From a virus, in the IMG/VR virus record IMGVR_UViG_3300046522_000633, positions 1 through 38,143 of that record: DNA of 38,143 nucleotides; one strand, written 5' to 3'. Positions 1 through 8,861 of the stretch are shown here, piece by piece; position 1 is the first letter of the stretch, and each line of letters opens with the position of its first letter. The translations under genes were made by a program, and so were the position numbers. The notes under the pieces were generated by a model. The model worked only from the letters and a program-made list of their open reading frames with translations. It ran no database searches and was not told the origin of the DNA.

Positions 1-453
1 GGCGGCGGCTTGGCCGCGTCCTTTCTCTTGAAGGCGCGCGACCTCGGCCTTCCGCTGCCCGAAGCTTGCGTTCTGGCAACGCCGGAAGCCGATCTTACCG
101 AGAGCGGTGACAGCTTTGAGACGAACGACACGATCGACGTCGTGCTCAAGCACCGGCTTACTGAGACGATCGCACTCTACGCCAACGGCCATGATCTCCG
201 AGACCCCTACCTCTCGGCCGTGTTCGGGGACTTCAGCAAAGGCTTTCCGGCAGCAATGCTGGTCTCCGGAACACGCGACCTGTTCCTGTCTAACACCGTC
301 ATTCTGCATCGCGCGCTGTTGCGGGCAGGATGCGAGGCTGAGCTGCATATTTGGGAAGCGATGCCGCACGGTGGCTTCTTCGGTGCACCTGAGGACGGTG
401 AGGTTCTAATGGCCGAGGCTGCGTTCATCCGACGAAAGCTGCGGATCGATTAA
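1..453 (+). CDS. alpha/beta hydrolase, 3' part (5' end outside window)
   Basis: The reading frame is open from the first base and stops with TAA at 451-453. It starts with Gly-Gly-Gly-Leu-Ala-Ala, which matches the residues just after the nucleophile Ser in the GDSAGGGLA elbow of hormone-sensitive-lipase-type hydrolases, so the Ser itself is just outside the window. Family features that remain are a strand ending in LVSGTRDLF (acid-residue region) and MPHGGFF, with the likely catalytic His. These enzymes hydrolyse carboxylic esters in the cytoplasm; the substrate cannot be told. The C-terminus looks complete. This is host sequence flanking the mobile region. Confidence 0.8.
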   Translation, partial: GGGLAASFLLKARDLGLPLPEACVLATPEADLTESGDSFETNDTIDVVLKHRLTETIALYANGHDLRDPYLSAVFGDFSKGFPAAMLVSGTRDLFLSNTVILHRALLRAGCEAELHIWEAMPHGGFFGAPEDGEVLMAEAAFIRRKLRID

Positions 454-533
454 TGGGCAAGCAGTAGAAAAGACTGGCATCCAGCTACCGAATGGAGCTT
501 CCCTTCAGTTCGCCATTCTGATTCAGCGTCGGC

Positions 534-1056
534 ATGAGCCGATATGATCTGACCGACTTCGAATGGCGCGTGATCGAGCCGCTGTTGCCCAACAAGCCCC
601 GAGGCGTGCCGCGCGTTGATGATCGGCGGGTACTGAACGGTATCTTCTGGGTTCTGCGGTCCGGTGCGCCTTGGCTCGATCTACCCGAACGCTACGGTCC
701 GCGAACCACCTGCTACAACCGCTTCGTGCGATGGCGGAAAGCGGGCGTATGGAACCGGATGATGGATGCCATCACCGCCGCGCACGATGGCGACATCCAG
801 ATGATCGATAGCACTTCCGTTCGCGCCCACCAGCAGGCCGCAACGGCAAAAAGGGGGATCGAGATCATTGTCTCGGTCGTTCCCGAGGCGGGCTCACGAC
901 CAAAATCCACGCGGTCGTCGACAGGCAAGGCCTCCCGATCCGCCTGAGCCTGACCGCCGGACAAAGCCACGACGGCCAAGCTGCCGATGGCCTGCTCGAT
1001 CATGTTGGTGCCGGAACGATAGTGCTGGCCGATAAGGCATACGATGCCGACCGCAG
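534..1056 (+). pseudogene. IS5-family transposase, two frames, 3' truncated
   Basis: The first frame (534-947) has the IS5/IS427-type N-terminus (YDLTDFEWRVIEPLLP, then GAPWLDLPERYGP) and the first catalytic Asp in MIDSTSVRAHQQAA. The rest of the DDE domain (GGLTTKIHAVVD, LSLTAGQSHD, LADKAYDAD with the second Asp) continues in the -1 frame from about 857. The switch falls at A5G5 (848-857), compatible with programmed frameshifting known in this IS group. The match stops just after DAD near 1056, so the third acidic residue (Glu) and the 3' end are missing. The enzyme would move its own IS; here it is dead. Confidence 0.85.
534..1056 (+). mobile_element. truncated IS5 (IS427-like) element
   Basis: This is the element carrying the broken transposase. 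The right end is lost within the DDE domain. I could not identify terminal inverted repeats or a target duplication, so the left boundary is only known to lie between 454 and 534. It sits exactly between the host hydrolase gene and the first prophage signals. Confidence 0.7.
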
Positions 1057-1164
1057 GTGCAAGTGTTCATCCACGAGAGCCGGCGAGACGAACTGCGCGC
1101 TGCAGCCCGCAAGATGGCGCGGCCCCGGCGGGCCAGTCGACCCTCGAGGCTTCCCTCCAACTGA
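1054..1164 (+). pseudogene. C-terminal remnant of an unidentified gene fused to the IS end
   Basis: Immediately after the transposase match an open frame of 36 codons runs to TGA 1162-1164. It reads like a basic, Ala/Arg-rich C-terminal helix (IHESRRDELRAAARKMARP). The pattern resembles the helix after the active-site Tyr of some phage integrases, but the Tyr and all other catalytic residues are absent, so this is a guess. It is transcribed towards, and stops at, the terminator of the opposing prophage operon, as the last gene of a module would be. Confidence 0.3.
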
Positions 1165-1192
1165 AAAGGGCCCGGGGAATGACCCCGAGCCC
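1164..1192 (-). terminator. rho-independent terminator of the dam-Q-P operon
   Basis: On the minus strand GGGCTCGGGG, a 5-base loop and CCCCGGGCCC (one mismatch) are followed directly by TTTT. It lies 30 bases past the stop of the methylase gene. Confidence 0.8.
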
Positions 1193-1221
1193 TCGACCTC
1201 AACCTTTGCCAGTGCACCCGC

Positions 1222-2031
1222 TCAGTTGGTGATGATGACCTCTCCCACCGACTTTGCCGCGCCGGCACCCACGGTGTAGCTCAGCTGTTCTTCGCGGAAC
1301 TGGAAGCCGGCGAAGATGCGGCGCACTTCCGGGTGGTCATTGAGGGACAGGACGAACCGGCCGCGCACGTGGCGCAGCTGCTCGGCCATGGCTTCGAACT
1401 CACCTCGGCCGAACATGTCCCGGCCATAGTCGTCCTCGCTGCCGTAGTAGGGCGGGTCGAGGTAGAACAGCGTGCCCGGCCGATCGTACCGCGCGATGAA
1501 GTCCGCCCAGGGCAACCGCTCGATCGTCACGCCTGCCAGCCGCTCGTGGACCGCCTCGATCATCGGGCCCAGCTTCGTCACGTCGAAGCGGGCGGGGTTC
1601 TCGGCCGAGACGCCGAACGTCTTGCCGCGCACCCGCCCGCCGAACGCCAGGCGCTGCAGGTAAAGGAACCGCGCCGATCGCTGCATGTCCGTTAGCGATG
1701 ATGGCTCCAGTGCCAGAAGCTTCTCGAACCCGGCGCGGCTCGTGATCTGCCATCGCAGCATGTCGAGGAAGGCGAGGTAGTGATGCTGGATCACGCGGAA
1801 GAACGTCGCCACGTCCTCGGACCAGTCGTTGATGACCTCGGCCTTAGGCTTGTGGTCGCGGCGCAGGAAGACACCGCCCATACCCACGAACACCTCGGCA
1901 TAGGTCCGGTGCTCGATTGAATTGATCAGCGCAACCAGACGCTTGGCAAGTTGGCGCTTGCCGCCAATGTACGGCGCGAGCGGCCGCACGGGATCGACCC
2001 GCTCGAAAGACGAGAGAGGGCTCGACAGCAT
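1222..2031 (-). CDS. phage DNA adenine methylase (D12 class)
   Basis: 269 aa. The N-terminus has PLAPYIGGKRQLAKRL, the SAM-binding start of D12-class N6-adenine methyltransferases, followed by AEVFVGMGGV. The catalytic DPPY motif is in FYLDPPYYGSEDDYG. It methylates adenine N6 in a short DNA target using S-adenosylmethionine; in phages this commonly protects DNA from restriction or affects regulation. AGGA 4 bases before the ATG fixes the start. It is last in the operon after terminase and portal, separated by 143 bases containing a small hairpin (GGTCCC/GGGACC, 2078-2094). The target site cannot be read from the sequence. Confidence 0.9.
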   Translation of the reverse strand: MLSSPLSSFERVDPVRPLAPYIGGKRQLAKRLVALINSIEHRTYAEVFVGMGGVFLRRDHKPKAEVINDWSEDVATFFRVIQHHYLAFLDMLRWQITSRAGFEKLLALEPSSLTDMQRSARFLYLQRLAFGGRVRGKTFGVSAENPARFDVTKLGPMIEAVHERLAGVTIERLPWADFIARYDRPGTLFYLDPPYYGSEDDYGRDMFGRGEFEAMAEQLRHVRGRFVLSLNDHPEVRRIFAGFQFREEQLSYTVGAGAAKSVGEVIITN

Positions 2032-2174
2032 TGCATATGTTCCTTATTTGTTCCCGCGCCGACTCGGCAGGCGGGATGGTCCCAAGGCGGGACCGATTGG
2101 GATCATGACGAGTTTCCGCCTCGTCGGACACGGGCGCACCAACGCCCTTGTCCCCCGCCTCTCGGCCGGGAATT

Positions 2175-3212
2175 TCAGCCGCTGGGGGCGGCGGTCGGCA
2201 GCGCCATGGCGGGCCGCTCGAACCTCACGGCCTCCACACCCAGCCAGTCGTTGACCTCGCGCATGCGCTCTTGGATGGGAACGATCTCCATCTCGTAGAA
2301 CATGGCGGCCGCGTCTTTCACGTTGCCGAAGCCGGCGGTGCTCTTGGGCACCATGCCGATCAGCTGCGGCGGGACGCGGTGCGCGGCAAGCAGGTCCTCG
2401 GCGGTCACGCTCTTGATGTTGAGGAACTCGTCGTTGGCCCCGACCGACGCGATCGGGATGATCTTGACCGCGTTCTCCTTCGCCTTGGGCAGGTGAAGGA
2501 AGAAATTGCGGAAGTTGCCCGGCCCCTTCGAATCGCGCATCGCCTGCCGGATCGCCTGGCTGTCCCCATCGCTGAGCCCCTCGTCGGTGATGCACAGGAT
2601 GTATCCAGCATGCGAGCCGTTGAGGTAGTACTTGCGCCGGAACAGCGTGGCGCTTTCATTCAACAGGCCGGACTGCAGCGCCGAGAGATACTCGGGCATG
2701 CCGTAGATTTCCTGCATCGGGTCCGGTTCGGCCAGATGGTGGATTGCCCCCGGCGCATACTCAACTGCGTCCGAGCGGATGTACTGGCGCGGCACCCACC
2801 AGAATTGCCCCGGCTTCACCCCTACGCGTGTGTATGCGGCGGGTGAGCGCCGTAAACCCGCCGGCCGCCCGATGCGATCGGAGAGGCGCTCAAGGTAAGC
2901 GTTGCCCATGATGAGCCAGTCCAGCGCCCAGCCGGCGAACTCGGCCTTGGGCAGCAGGGCGCTGGGCTGGAAGCTGGCCGTCAGCAAGTTGCGCTTGAGT
3001 AGGATGGCCGACTGGTGGTGGGGCGCCATGCGGTAGCACCGGCCGAGGCCGGCAAGCGACACCGGCGGTTCGTACCATGAGCCGTTGTGCGCCACCTCGA
3101 ACAGGTCGAATATCTCGCGCCGGTCAAGCATCGGCACCGGGTCGCCGAACGCGAAGGAGCTGGCCCCGGCAGGCGCGTCGAGAGTAGCGGGCAAGCTGGC
3201 CTGCTCGGTCAT
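2175..3212 (-). CDS. Q: phage portal protein (P2 gpQ-like, PBSX family)
   Basis: 345 aa. It forms the dodecameric portal ring at one capsid vertex through which DNA is packaged and ejected. Family features are FDLFEVAHNGSWYEPPVSLAGL near the N-terminus (broken here at 20 residues or fewer in other fields), WALDWLIMGNAYLE, the FRRKYYLNGSHAGYIL core and the AHRVPPQLIGMVP segment. The frame is open upstream to 3596, but the ATG at 3210-3212 overlaps the terminase TGA as ATGA and the extension is antisense-like, so the short form is chosen. P2 portals have the same length. Confidence 0.93.
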   Translation of the reverse strand: MTEQASLPATLDAPAGASSFAFGDPVPMLDRREIFDLFEVAHNGSWYEPPVSLAGLGRCYRMAPHHQSAILLKRNLLTASFQPSALLPKAEFAGWALDWLIMGNAYLERLSDRIGRPAGLRRSPAAYTRVGVKPGQFWWVPRQYIRSDAVEYAPGAIHHLAEPDPMQEIYGMPEYLSALQSGLLNESATLFRRKYYLNGSHAGYILCITDEGLSDGDSQAIRQAMRDSKGPGNFRNFFLHLPKAKENAVKIIPIASVGANDEFLNIKSVTAEDLLAAHRVPPQLIGMVPKSTAGFGNVKDAAAMFYEMEIVPIQERMREVNDWLGVEAVRFERPAMALPTAAPSG

Positions 3213-5071
3213 GCGAAAATCTCCAGTGTTGAGCCGCCGCCCACGGGTTCGTTGATATCGAGCGGTTCGAAGAAGAGGGCGTGCATCGTCGCCCAGGCGA
3301 GGTCGGCATGACCCACGCCGCCGGAACGGCTCGCGACGTAAGTGACCTGCGTGCCGCCCTTCGTGATTTCGGGCCGGATCGCCATGAAGGCGGCCATCAT
3401 GTCCAGCCAGCCCGCGTCGAATTCGAGACGGCCGGCGGTGACGACGTTCTTCGCCTTCAGCACCATCGCCGTCTTGGTCTGTACGGAATAGGTGATCGGG
3501 TGCGCAGTCGGGAACCACTTCGCTACCAGCTGATGCACGGCCTTGCCGGCGCCGGTGACGTCGATGCCGATCTTGATGACGGTGTACTTGCCGCACATCT
3601 CCTTGATCGCGTCGGCCTGCTCGTCGAACTGCTTACCCTTGAGGCGCTTCTTTTCGAGGATGCGGAACTTGCCGCCCGGCTTCGTGGGGGCGGCGATGGC
3701 CACAAGCGCCGCGTCGTCGCCCGTGGCGCTCTCGCTGGCGTTGGGGTCGTAGCCCAGCCACACCTCGCCTTCGTAGGGCCGCAGGGCGTAGGGCTGGTAA
3801 TCGCGCCAAGTGTCCCAGCTGTCGACCATGCAGCGGCGCATCGCCTGGAATGGGAACATCGACTGGCTGTCGTCGAGGAAGATGCAGCGGAACAGGTTGT
3901 CGAATTCGTCTGTGGCGTATTCCAGCTGCAGCCCCTCGACGTTGACGAGATTGAACCCGCCTTCGACCGCGTCGTAGACCGTGACGATCTGGCGCCAGAT
4001 TGCATCGGGCCCCAGCGCGCCGCGCTTGAGCGCCTCGTGGCTGACATCGATCTTGAGACGGTCGGCCTTGGCGCGACGCTTGTTGACCCGCTCGCCCGTC
4101 CACATCGGATAGGCCTCGTGCGCCAGCGTGCTCGGCGTCGAGAACAGCGTGCGGGTGAAATGCTCGTGGGTCGCGATGGCCGAGGCGACCTTGAACAGTT
4201 CCTCGAACCCGTAAATCCAGAAGCATTCGTCGATGATGACGTCGCCGGTGTACCCCTGCGCCGTCCTGTAGTTCGTGCCGAGGAAGTAGAGCGTCACGGC
4301 CTCGAGCGCTTCGCCATCCTCGTCCTCGCCGCGCTGAATCACCATGGGATCGCCGGCAAGCGCGATGCCGCAGACCTTCTGCACCCACTGGATGATGTAG
4401 TTGCGGAAGATGTTCGCCTGCGCACGCGATGCCGAGATGAAGATCTGGCTCTTGCCGGTCTCCAGCGCCACCAGCAGGCGCTCGCGGGCGAAGTACCACG
4501 TGGCGCCGATCTGGCGTGATTTTAGGATCATGCGCGTGCGCTGCGACGTCGTCGCCTGCCACGCCTCTTGGTGCCCGAACAGGCCGTCATCGAGATCCGC
4601 GCGCAGCCTCGCCAGCATGTCGCGCGTGATCAGGTTCTTGGTCTTCTCCTTCTTGGCGTTGGTCGCCTTCGCGCCGTTCGAGCGGGCCGGATTGAGGTCC
4701 GCCTCGTTGCCGCCGTCCGCGTAGCGCGCCACGCGCGCCAGGCGCTCGAACTGGCGGCCGAGGAGGTCGATTTCCTTGAAGTCGCCCCCCGTCTTGTTCT
4801 CCTTGGCCATCAAGGTCAGGTAGCGTTCGAGCGTGCCTTCCTCGGCGCGCTGGATGGCGGGCGCGTCGTCCCATTTGTGGCGCGCCTTCCACGAATAGAC
4901 GGTGTGGTAGGGAACCCCGATTTCCTCGGCGACCTGCTGGATCGTCCATCCCCGCCAGAACAGCGAACGCGCCATGGTGCGCTTGGCGACGATCGCGGGC
5001 ACGGCGCCGGGCGCGGGCGTTTCGCCCACGGCCTCGTCATCGACCTCCACCGCTGCTGCTTTGCTCGCCAT
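3209..5071 (-). CDS. P: terminase large subunit, ATPase/nuclease (P2 gpP-like)
   Basis: 620 aa, the DNA-packaging motor. An N-terminal helix-turn-helix (about residues 34-68, WTIQQVAEEIGVPYHTVYSW) is followed by the ATPase with the P2-type Walker A KSRQIGAT (184-191) and Walker B VIIDECFW (278-285). The C-terminal RNase H-like nuclease has WLGYDPNASES (Asp442) and IGIDVTGAG (Asp504). It docks on the portal, cuts concatemers at cos and translocates DNA. It is first in its operon, 45 bases below the dyad at 5116-5139, and translationally coupled to the portal gene by ATGA. Confidence 0.95.
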   Translation of the reverse strand: MASKAAAVEVDDEAVGETPAPGAVPAIVAKRTMARSLFWRGWTIQQVAEEIGVPYHTVYSWKARHKWDDAPAIQRAEEGTLERYLTLMAKENKTGGDFKEIDLLGRQFERLARVARYADGGNEADLNPARSNGAKATNAKKEKTKNLITRDMLARLRADLDDGLFGHQEAWQATTSQRTRMILKSRQIGATWYFARERLLVALETGKSQIFISASRAQANIFRNYIIQWVQKVCGIALAGDPMVIQRGEDEDGEALEAVTLYFLGTNYRTAQGYTGDVIIDECFWIYGFEELFKVASAIATHEHFTRTLFSTPSTLAHEAYPMWTGERVNKRRAKADRLKIDVSHEALKRGALGPDAIWRQIVTVYDAVEGGFNLVNVEGLQLEYATDEFDNLFRCIFLDDSQSMFPFQAMRRCMVDSWDTWRDYQPYALRPYEGEVWLGYDPNASESATGDDAALVAIAAPTKPGGKFRILEKKRLKGKQFDEQADAIKEMCGKYTVIKIGIDVTGAGKAVHQLVAKWFPTAHPITYSVQTKTAMVLKAKNVVTAGRLEFDAGWLDMMAAFMAIRPEITKGGTQVTYVASRSGGVGHADLAWATMHALFFEPLDINEPVGGGSTLEIFA

Positions 5072-5115
5072 GGGCCCACGCTACGGGCGAAATCCGCCTC
5101 GCTCTAACGAGTGGG

Positions 5116-5139
5116 GTTGTGGAGCGCGGGGGCCACAAC
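5116..5139. promoter_or_regulatory. putative Ogr-type late activator site between P and O
   Basis: A 24-bp interrupted dyad: GTTGTGG, 10 bases, CCACAAC (perfect 7-bp arms). Its centre is 57 bp upstream of the terminase start and about 115 bp upstream of O. A near-copy lies between J and V. P2-family late promoters are activated by a zinc-finger protein bound to an interrupted dyad about 55 bp upstream of the transcription start; assigning this dyad to Ogr is inference. Confidence 0.6.
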
Positions 5140-5242
5140 GCGCACGCGTTGCGAAGAAGCCTCCAACCCTGTCCTTTGGCCTCACTGAATTTGGCCAGCC
5201 TCGGCAACGGGGGGCCGCGAACCCGAGGACCGGAGCACACCG

Positions 5243-6127
5243 ATGGCAACCGCTACCCCCCGCTTTTTCCGCGTGGCCGTTGAAGGCGACACGACCGACG
5301 GCCGCAAGATCACGCGGCAGGACATTCTCGACTGCGCCGAAACCTTCAACCCGCAGCTGTACGGCGTGCGCATCAACCTCGAGCACTATCGCAGCATCAT
5401 CCCCGGCGGCCCGTTCGACATGCTGGGCGACGTCACCGCCGTGAAAGCGGACGAGGTCGATCTGCCGGTGGGCAACGTGACCCAAAAGGTGATGGGCCTG
5501 TTTGCCGCGATCACCCCGCTGCCCGCCTTCGTCGACATCAACAAGAAGAAGCAGAAAGTCTTCTCGTCGATCGAGATCGGACAGAACTGCCGGGGGACCG
5601 GCAAGGCTTTCCTTGTCGGCATGGCCGCGACCGACAGCCCCGCATCGTTCGGCACCGAGGCGCTGGAATTCGCGGCCAAGACGCCGGGGTTCTATTCGAA
5701 CCGCAAGCTCGCGGCAGACAACCTGCTCTGCCAGGCGCACGAAATCCCGCAGGAGGTTTTCACCGCCGAGCAGCCCGGCGTCGAGGCTGACCCCACGGGC
5801 ATCCTAGCTTCGGCCAAAGCCTTCTTCGACCGCTTCACCAAGGCGCCAGAGGCGGTCCAGCAGCAGGGGCAGACCCCGCCCGAGGTTCAGCCCCCCGCCG
5901 CTCCCGTCGCTGCGCCGCAGGGCGAGGCGCTGGCCGCCTTCGGCATGATGTTCGGCCAGATGTCCACCGCGATCGACAGGATCGCAACCGACAACACCGC
6001 CGCGCTCACCAAGCTGACCGCCGATCTCGCGGCGCTGACCACGAAGGTCGACGCCACGCCCAGCGGCAGCTTCACCCAGCGCACGCCCGCCACGGGCGGC
6101 GCGGCCACCGTTCGTACCGACTGCTGA
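5243..6127 (+). CDS. O: capsid scaffolding protein and maturation protease (P2 gpO-like)
   Basis: 294 aa. The N-terminal half is the gpO serine protease: Asp19 in TDGRKI, His48 in LEHYRS and Ser108/109 in KVFSSIEIG lie at the positions of the P2 catalytic Asp-His-Ser set. The C-terminal half is Ala/Pro-rich followed by a helical stretch (MMFGQMSTAIDRIATDN) that acts as internal scaffold for capsid assembly. The protease then cleaves scaffold and capsid protein. It is first gene of the rightward head operon; the next start is 52 bases after its stop. Confidence 0.93.
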   Translation: MATATPRFFRVAVEGDTTDGRKITRQDILDCAETFNPQLYGVRINLEHYRSIIPGGPFDMLGDVTAVKADEVDLPVGNVTQKVMGLFAAITPLPAFVDINKKKQKVFSSIEIGQNCRGTGKAFLVGMAATDSPASFGTEALEFAAKTPGFYSNRKLAADNLLCQAHEIPQEVFTAEQPGVEADPTGILASAKAFFDRFTKAPEAVQQQGQTPPEVQPPAAPVAAPQGEALAAFGMMFGQMSTAIDRIATDNTAALTKLTADLAALTTKVDATPSGSFTQRTPATGGAATVRTDC

Positions 6128-6179
6128 ACCCCTCCCACCGACGCGCCGCCAGCCTACTCCCGTTCAAGGACCACCACCC

Positions 6180-7205
6180 ATGAAGAATGAAACCCTCGCC
6201 CTGTTCACTGCGATGGTCGATAACATCGCCTCGTTGAACGGCGTCTCGGCAGCGACCGCGCAGACCCGAAAGTTCGCGGTCGCCCCTTCCGTCCAGCAGA
6301 AGCTGCAGCAGCGCGTGCAGGAATCGAGCGCCTTCCTGTCGCTGATCAACATGAGCCCGGTCGACGAGATGACGGGCGCGCTTCTCGGCCTCGGCGTCGG
6401 GAGCCCGATCGCGAGCCGCACCAACACTGCCGGCGGCACCCGCCGCGTCGGCCGCGACCCGAGCACGATGGACGAGCGGAGCTACACCTGCGTCCAGACC
6501 AACTTCGACGTGGCCCTGCGCTATGCGAAGATCGACATGTGGGCCAAGTTCCCCGAGTTCGAAACGCTCTGGCGCGACAACAACATCAAGCGTTTCGCGC
6601 TGGATCGCATCCTGATCGGCTTCAACGGCATCACCGCCGCCGCTGCCGCCACCACCAACCCGACCACCACGCCGCTGCTCACCGACGTCAACATCGGGTG
6701 GCTGCAGAAGATGCGCCTCGAGAACGATGCCCGCATCCTCGACACGGGCACCACCCCCAACAAGGTCACCTACGGCGAGGGCGGCGACTACGCCACGCTC
6801 GACGCCATGGTCTGGGACGCGAAGGAGAGCCTGCTCGCGCCCTGGGCGAAGGATGACACCGAACTGGTGGCGTTCGTCGGCGGCGACCTGCTGCACGACA
6901 AGTACTTCCCGATGGTCAACCAGGCGGAAGCCCCGACCGAGCAGCTTGCCCGCGACGTCATCATGTCGACCAAGCGCCTGGGCGGCCTGCCGGCAGCGCG
7001 CGTGCCCGGCTTCCCCAACGGCAAGGTGTTCATCACCCGTCCCGACAACCTGTCGATCTACTATCAGGACGGGAAGCAGCGTCGCCTCATTCAGGACGAG
7101 CCCGCGCTGGATCAGGTGACCGACTACAACTCGTCGAACGAGGCGTACGTGCTCGAGGACCTCGACTGCGCCTGCCTCATCGAAAACATCGAACCCGCAG
7201 CCTGA
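6180..7205 (+). CDS. N: major capsid protein (P2 gpN-like)
   Basis: 341 aa, the usual length of P2-type capsid proteins. Conserved stretches include FAVAPSVQQKLQQRVQESS near the N-terminus, FLSLINMSPVDEMTG, the YTCVQTNFDVALRYAKID strand, DRILIGFNG and the final LEDLDCACLIENIE. The protein builds the icosahedral shell after processing by gpO. A strong hairpin follows 7 bases after the stop, fitting the much higher dosage needed for this protein than for the distal genes. Confidence 0.95.
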   Translation: MKNETLALFTAMVDNIASLNGVSAATAQTRKFAVAPSVQQKLQQRVQESSAFLSLINMSPVDEMTGALLGLGVGSPIASRTNTAGGTRRVGRDPSTMDERSYTCVQTNFDVALRYAKIDMWAKFPEFETLWRDNNIKRFALDRILIGFNGITAAAAATTNPTTTPLLTDVNIGWLQKMRLENDARILDTGTTPNKVTYGEGGDYATLDAMVWDAKESLLAPWAKDDTELVAFVGGDLLHDKYFPMVNQAEAPTEQLARDVIMSTKRLGGLPAARVPGFPNGKVFITRPDNLSIYYQDGKQRRLIQDEPALDQVTDYNSSNEAYVLEDLDCACLIENIEPAA

Positions 7206-7212
7206 CCCGACA

Positions 7213-7242
7213 AAAGGCGGCCGGCCCGTTTCGGCCGCCTTT
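7213..7242 (+). terminator. hairpin terminator or attenuator after the capsid gene
   Basis: AAAGGCGGCC (7213-7222), a 10-base loop and GGCCGCCTTT (7233-7242) form a perfect 10-bp stem ending in TTT. As genes downstream have no obvious promoter, it probably acts as a partial terminator. Confidence 0.65.
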
Positions 7243-7304
7243 CCTGCCCCGCCCGTCCCTCTGATCCACGGGTGGGGCAGGTTACTCTTTGGAGCCCGCC
7301 CGCC

Positions 7305-8057
7305 ATGCGAATTTCCCCCGCCCAAGCCAGTCTGCAGCGCAAGCTCGCCGCTGCCTCGCGTCCCGATGCTACACCCGCCGCCGGCACTGCAGCGCCCATG
7401 CCCACCGATGGCCCGGTCGCCAGCGAATACCAGCTGCTGCTCGCCGCGCTGGGCATCGACCTCAACACGCTGCGCAACACCCAGTCCAAGGAACGGAAGA
7501 TCGAAGCCAAACGCGGCATGATCGACAAGTACCGGGCGTGGGTGGAAGGTGCGGCGGACGCTTCGGCCGGCGCGCAGGACGAGATCGTCTCCCAGATTAT
7601 GATCTGGGCGATCGACATCAACGAGTGGCCGCTGGCGCTCAAGCTGGCGGAATACGTGCTGCTCGCCGGCATCAACCTGCCCGAACGCTTCAACCGCACT
7701 CCCGCGACCATGATCGCCGAGGAAATCGCGCAGGTGGCCATCGACACGCCCGACGCCGTTCCCCTCGAGGTGCTCAATACCGTTGCCGATCTGGTGAGCG
7801 ATGCGGACATCTTCGACCAGGTGCGCGCCAAGCTGGAGAAGGCGTTCGGCCTTGCCTTCAAGGCGCGCGCCGACGCCTTTGACGCGACCGCAGAAAGCGC
7901 CGTAGCCGGGGGCAAGCCCGCGCTCCTCGCCGTCGCGATCAGCCATCTGGACCGGGCCATAGCGCTCGACGCCAAGTGCGGCGCCAAAAAGATCAAACAG
8001 GCGATGGAGGCCGAGTTGAAGAAGCTCAGCTCCCCGCCGCCGGCAACCCCGGCTTAA
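7305..8057 (+). CDS. M: terminase small subunit (P2 gpM-like)
   Basis: 250 aa. It starts with MRISPAQASLQRKLAAAS, matching the P2 gpM N-terminus (xSPAQxHxxR), and carries the family core LGIDLNTLRNTQSKERK, IDKYRAWVEGA and QDEIVSQIMIWAID. This subunit recognises and helps cut the packaging (cos) site with gpP. The frame is open to 7272, but the internal ATG fits the family and follows GGAG. The C-terminus has the usual helical repeat (LLAVAISHLDRAIALDAKCG, IKQAMEAELKKL). Confidence 0.92.
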   Translation: MRISPAQASLQRKLAAASRPDATPAAGTAAPMPTDGPVASEYQLLLAALGIDLNTLRNTQSKERKIEAKRGMIDKYRAWVEGAADASAGAQDEIVSQIMIWAIDINEWPLALKLAEYVLLAGINLPERFNRTPATMIAEEIAQVAIDTPDAVPLEVLNTVADLVSDADIFDQVRAKLEKAFGLAFKARADAFDATAESAVAGGKPALLAVAISHLDRAIALDAKCGAKKIKQAMEAELKKLSSPPPATPA

Positions 8058-8162
8058 CCAGCTGCGCCACCGCGCCGGGGGGCGGAACAGAACCGGGAAG
8101 GCATCAGCCTACCCCCGGTCCCTGATCCTCACCCCCCACCCCTTTCCCGCAAGGACCCGCCC

Positions 8163-8639
8163 ATGTCGTTCGTCGCCCTACCGCCCAGCCCCGCCAGTCC
8201 GGCCGCGTCCGTGGTGCCAGGCGACGACTGGTATCCCGACATCGACTGCAATGCTTTTCGGGACGCCTTGCGCCTTGGCGGCGGGATGGTGACGCAGGAA
8301 CGCCTCGTCGCCGCGATCGAGGGCGCACAGGTCACCGTCGAGGGCGAACTGGCGGGGTGGCGGGCGGCCTGCGAGATGTGGGGCGCCGCGAACCTGTCCG
8401 ACGTGGAACCGAATCGGAAGAGCGGGGGCCAGCACCGTTTGACGCTGATCTACACCCGCGCCGTGCGCATGCATGCGGCGGCCGAGATTGCCGAGACGCA
8501 CCGCGATCTGACGGCCACGCAGGACGGCCAGGCGCGGGCCGACACCGAAGCCACCACCTCGCAGGAATACCTGCGTCGCGCCACCCACGCCGTGCGCGAC
8601 ATCATCGGCGTTACCCGCACCGCCGTCGAACTGATCTGA
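8163..8639 (+). CDS. L: head completion/stabilisation protein (P2 gpL-like)
   Basis: 158 aa. Family pattern: an N-terminal DDWYPDIDCNAFRDALRL segment, a central VEGELAGWRAACEMW, then a Tyr/Arg-rich helix (HRLTLIYTRAVRMHAAAEI) and a C-terminal helix REYL-like (EYLRRATHAVRDIIG). It closes the filled head and forms the head side of the head-tail joint. AAGGA precedes the ATG. A 105-base G/C-rich gap after M contains the dyad ACCGGG/CCCGGT but no T-run. Confidence 0.88.
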   Translation: MSFVALPPSPASPAASVVPGDDWYPDIDCNAFRDALRLGGGMVTQERLVAAIEGAQVTVEGELAGWRAACEMWGAANLSDVEPNRKSGGQHRLTLIYTRAVRMHAAAEIAETHRDLTATQDGQARADTEATTSQEYLRRATHAVRDIIGVTRTAVELI

Positions 8640-8857
8640 TGACATCCACCGTCACGGCGCTGCAGGGCGACACGATGGACCTGATCTGCTGGCGCGTCTT
8701 GGGCACTACCGAGGGCGAAGTGGTCGAACAGGCCTATACCCTCAACCCCGGCCTTGCCGCGCTCGGCACCGTGCTGCCCGAGGGGACCGAAGTGATGCTG
8801 CCCGATCCGCCGGCCGCCGCCGCGATCGCGCTGCAGACCATCAACCTCTGGGACTGA
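8639..8857 (+). CDS. X: tail protein X (P2 gpX-like)
   Basis: 72 aa. A LysM-like fold is suggested by GDTMDLICWRVLGTTEGEVVE and the ending of short gpX proteins (LPEGTEVMLPDPP). It is needed for tail assembly at the tail terminus or hub. The ATG overlaps the stop of L (TGATG), indicating translational coupling. In P2 the lysis genes follow X; here they are elsewhere and the tail completion gene R follows after 4 bases. Confidence 0.9.
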   Translation: MTSTVTALQGDTMDLICWRVLGTTEGEVVEQAYTLNPGLAALGTVLPEGTEVMLPDPPAAAAIALQTINLWD

Positions 8858-8861
8858 TTCG

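Noticed and set aside
3213-3596. N-terminal extension of the portal frame
   Set aside because: It lies in the terminase gene in another frame; the ATGA overlap at 3209-3212 and family length support the shorter form.
6072-7946. 624-codon minus-strand open frame
   Set aside because: It is antisense to O, N and M, which have clear P2 homology; the frame is open only because of GC-rich codon use.
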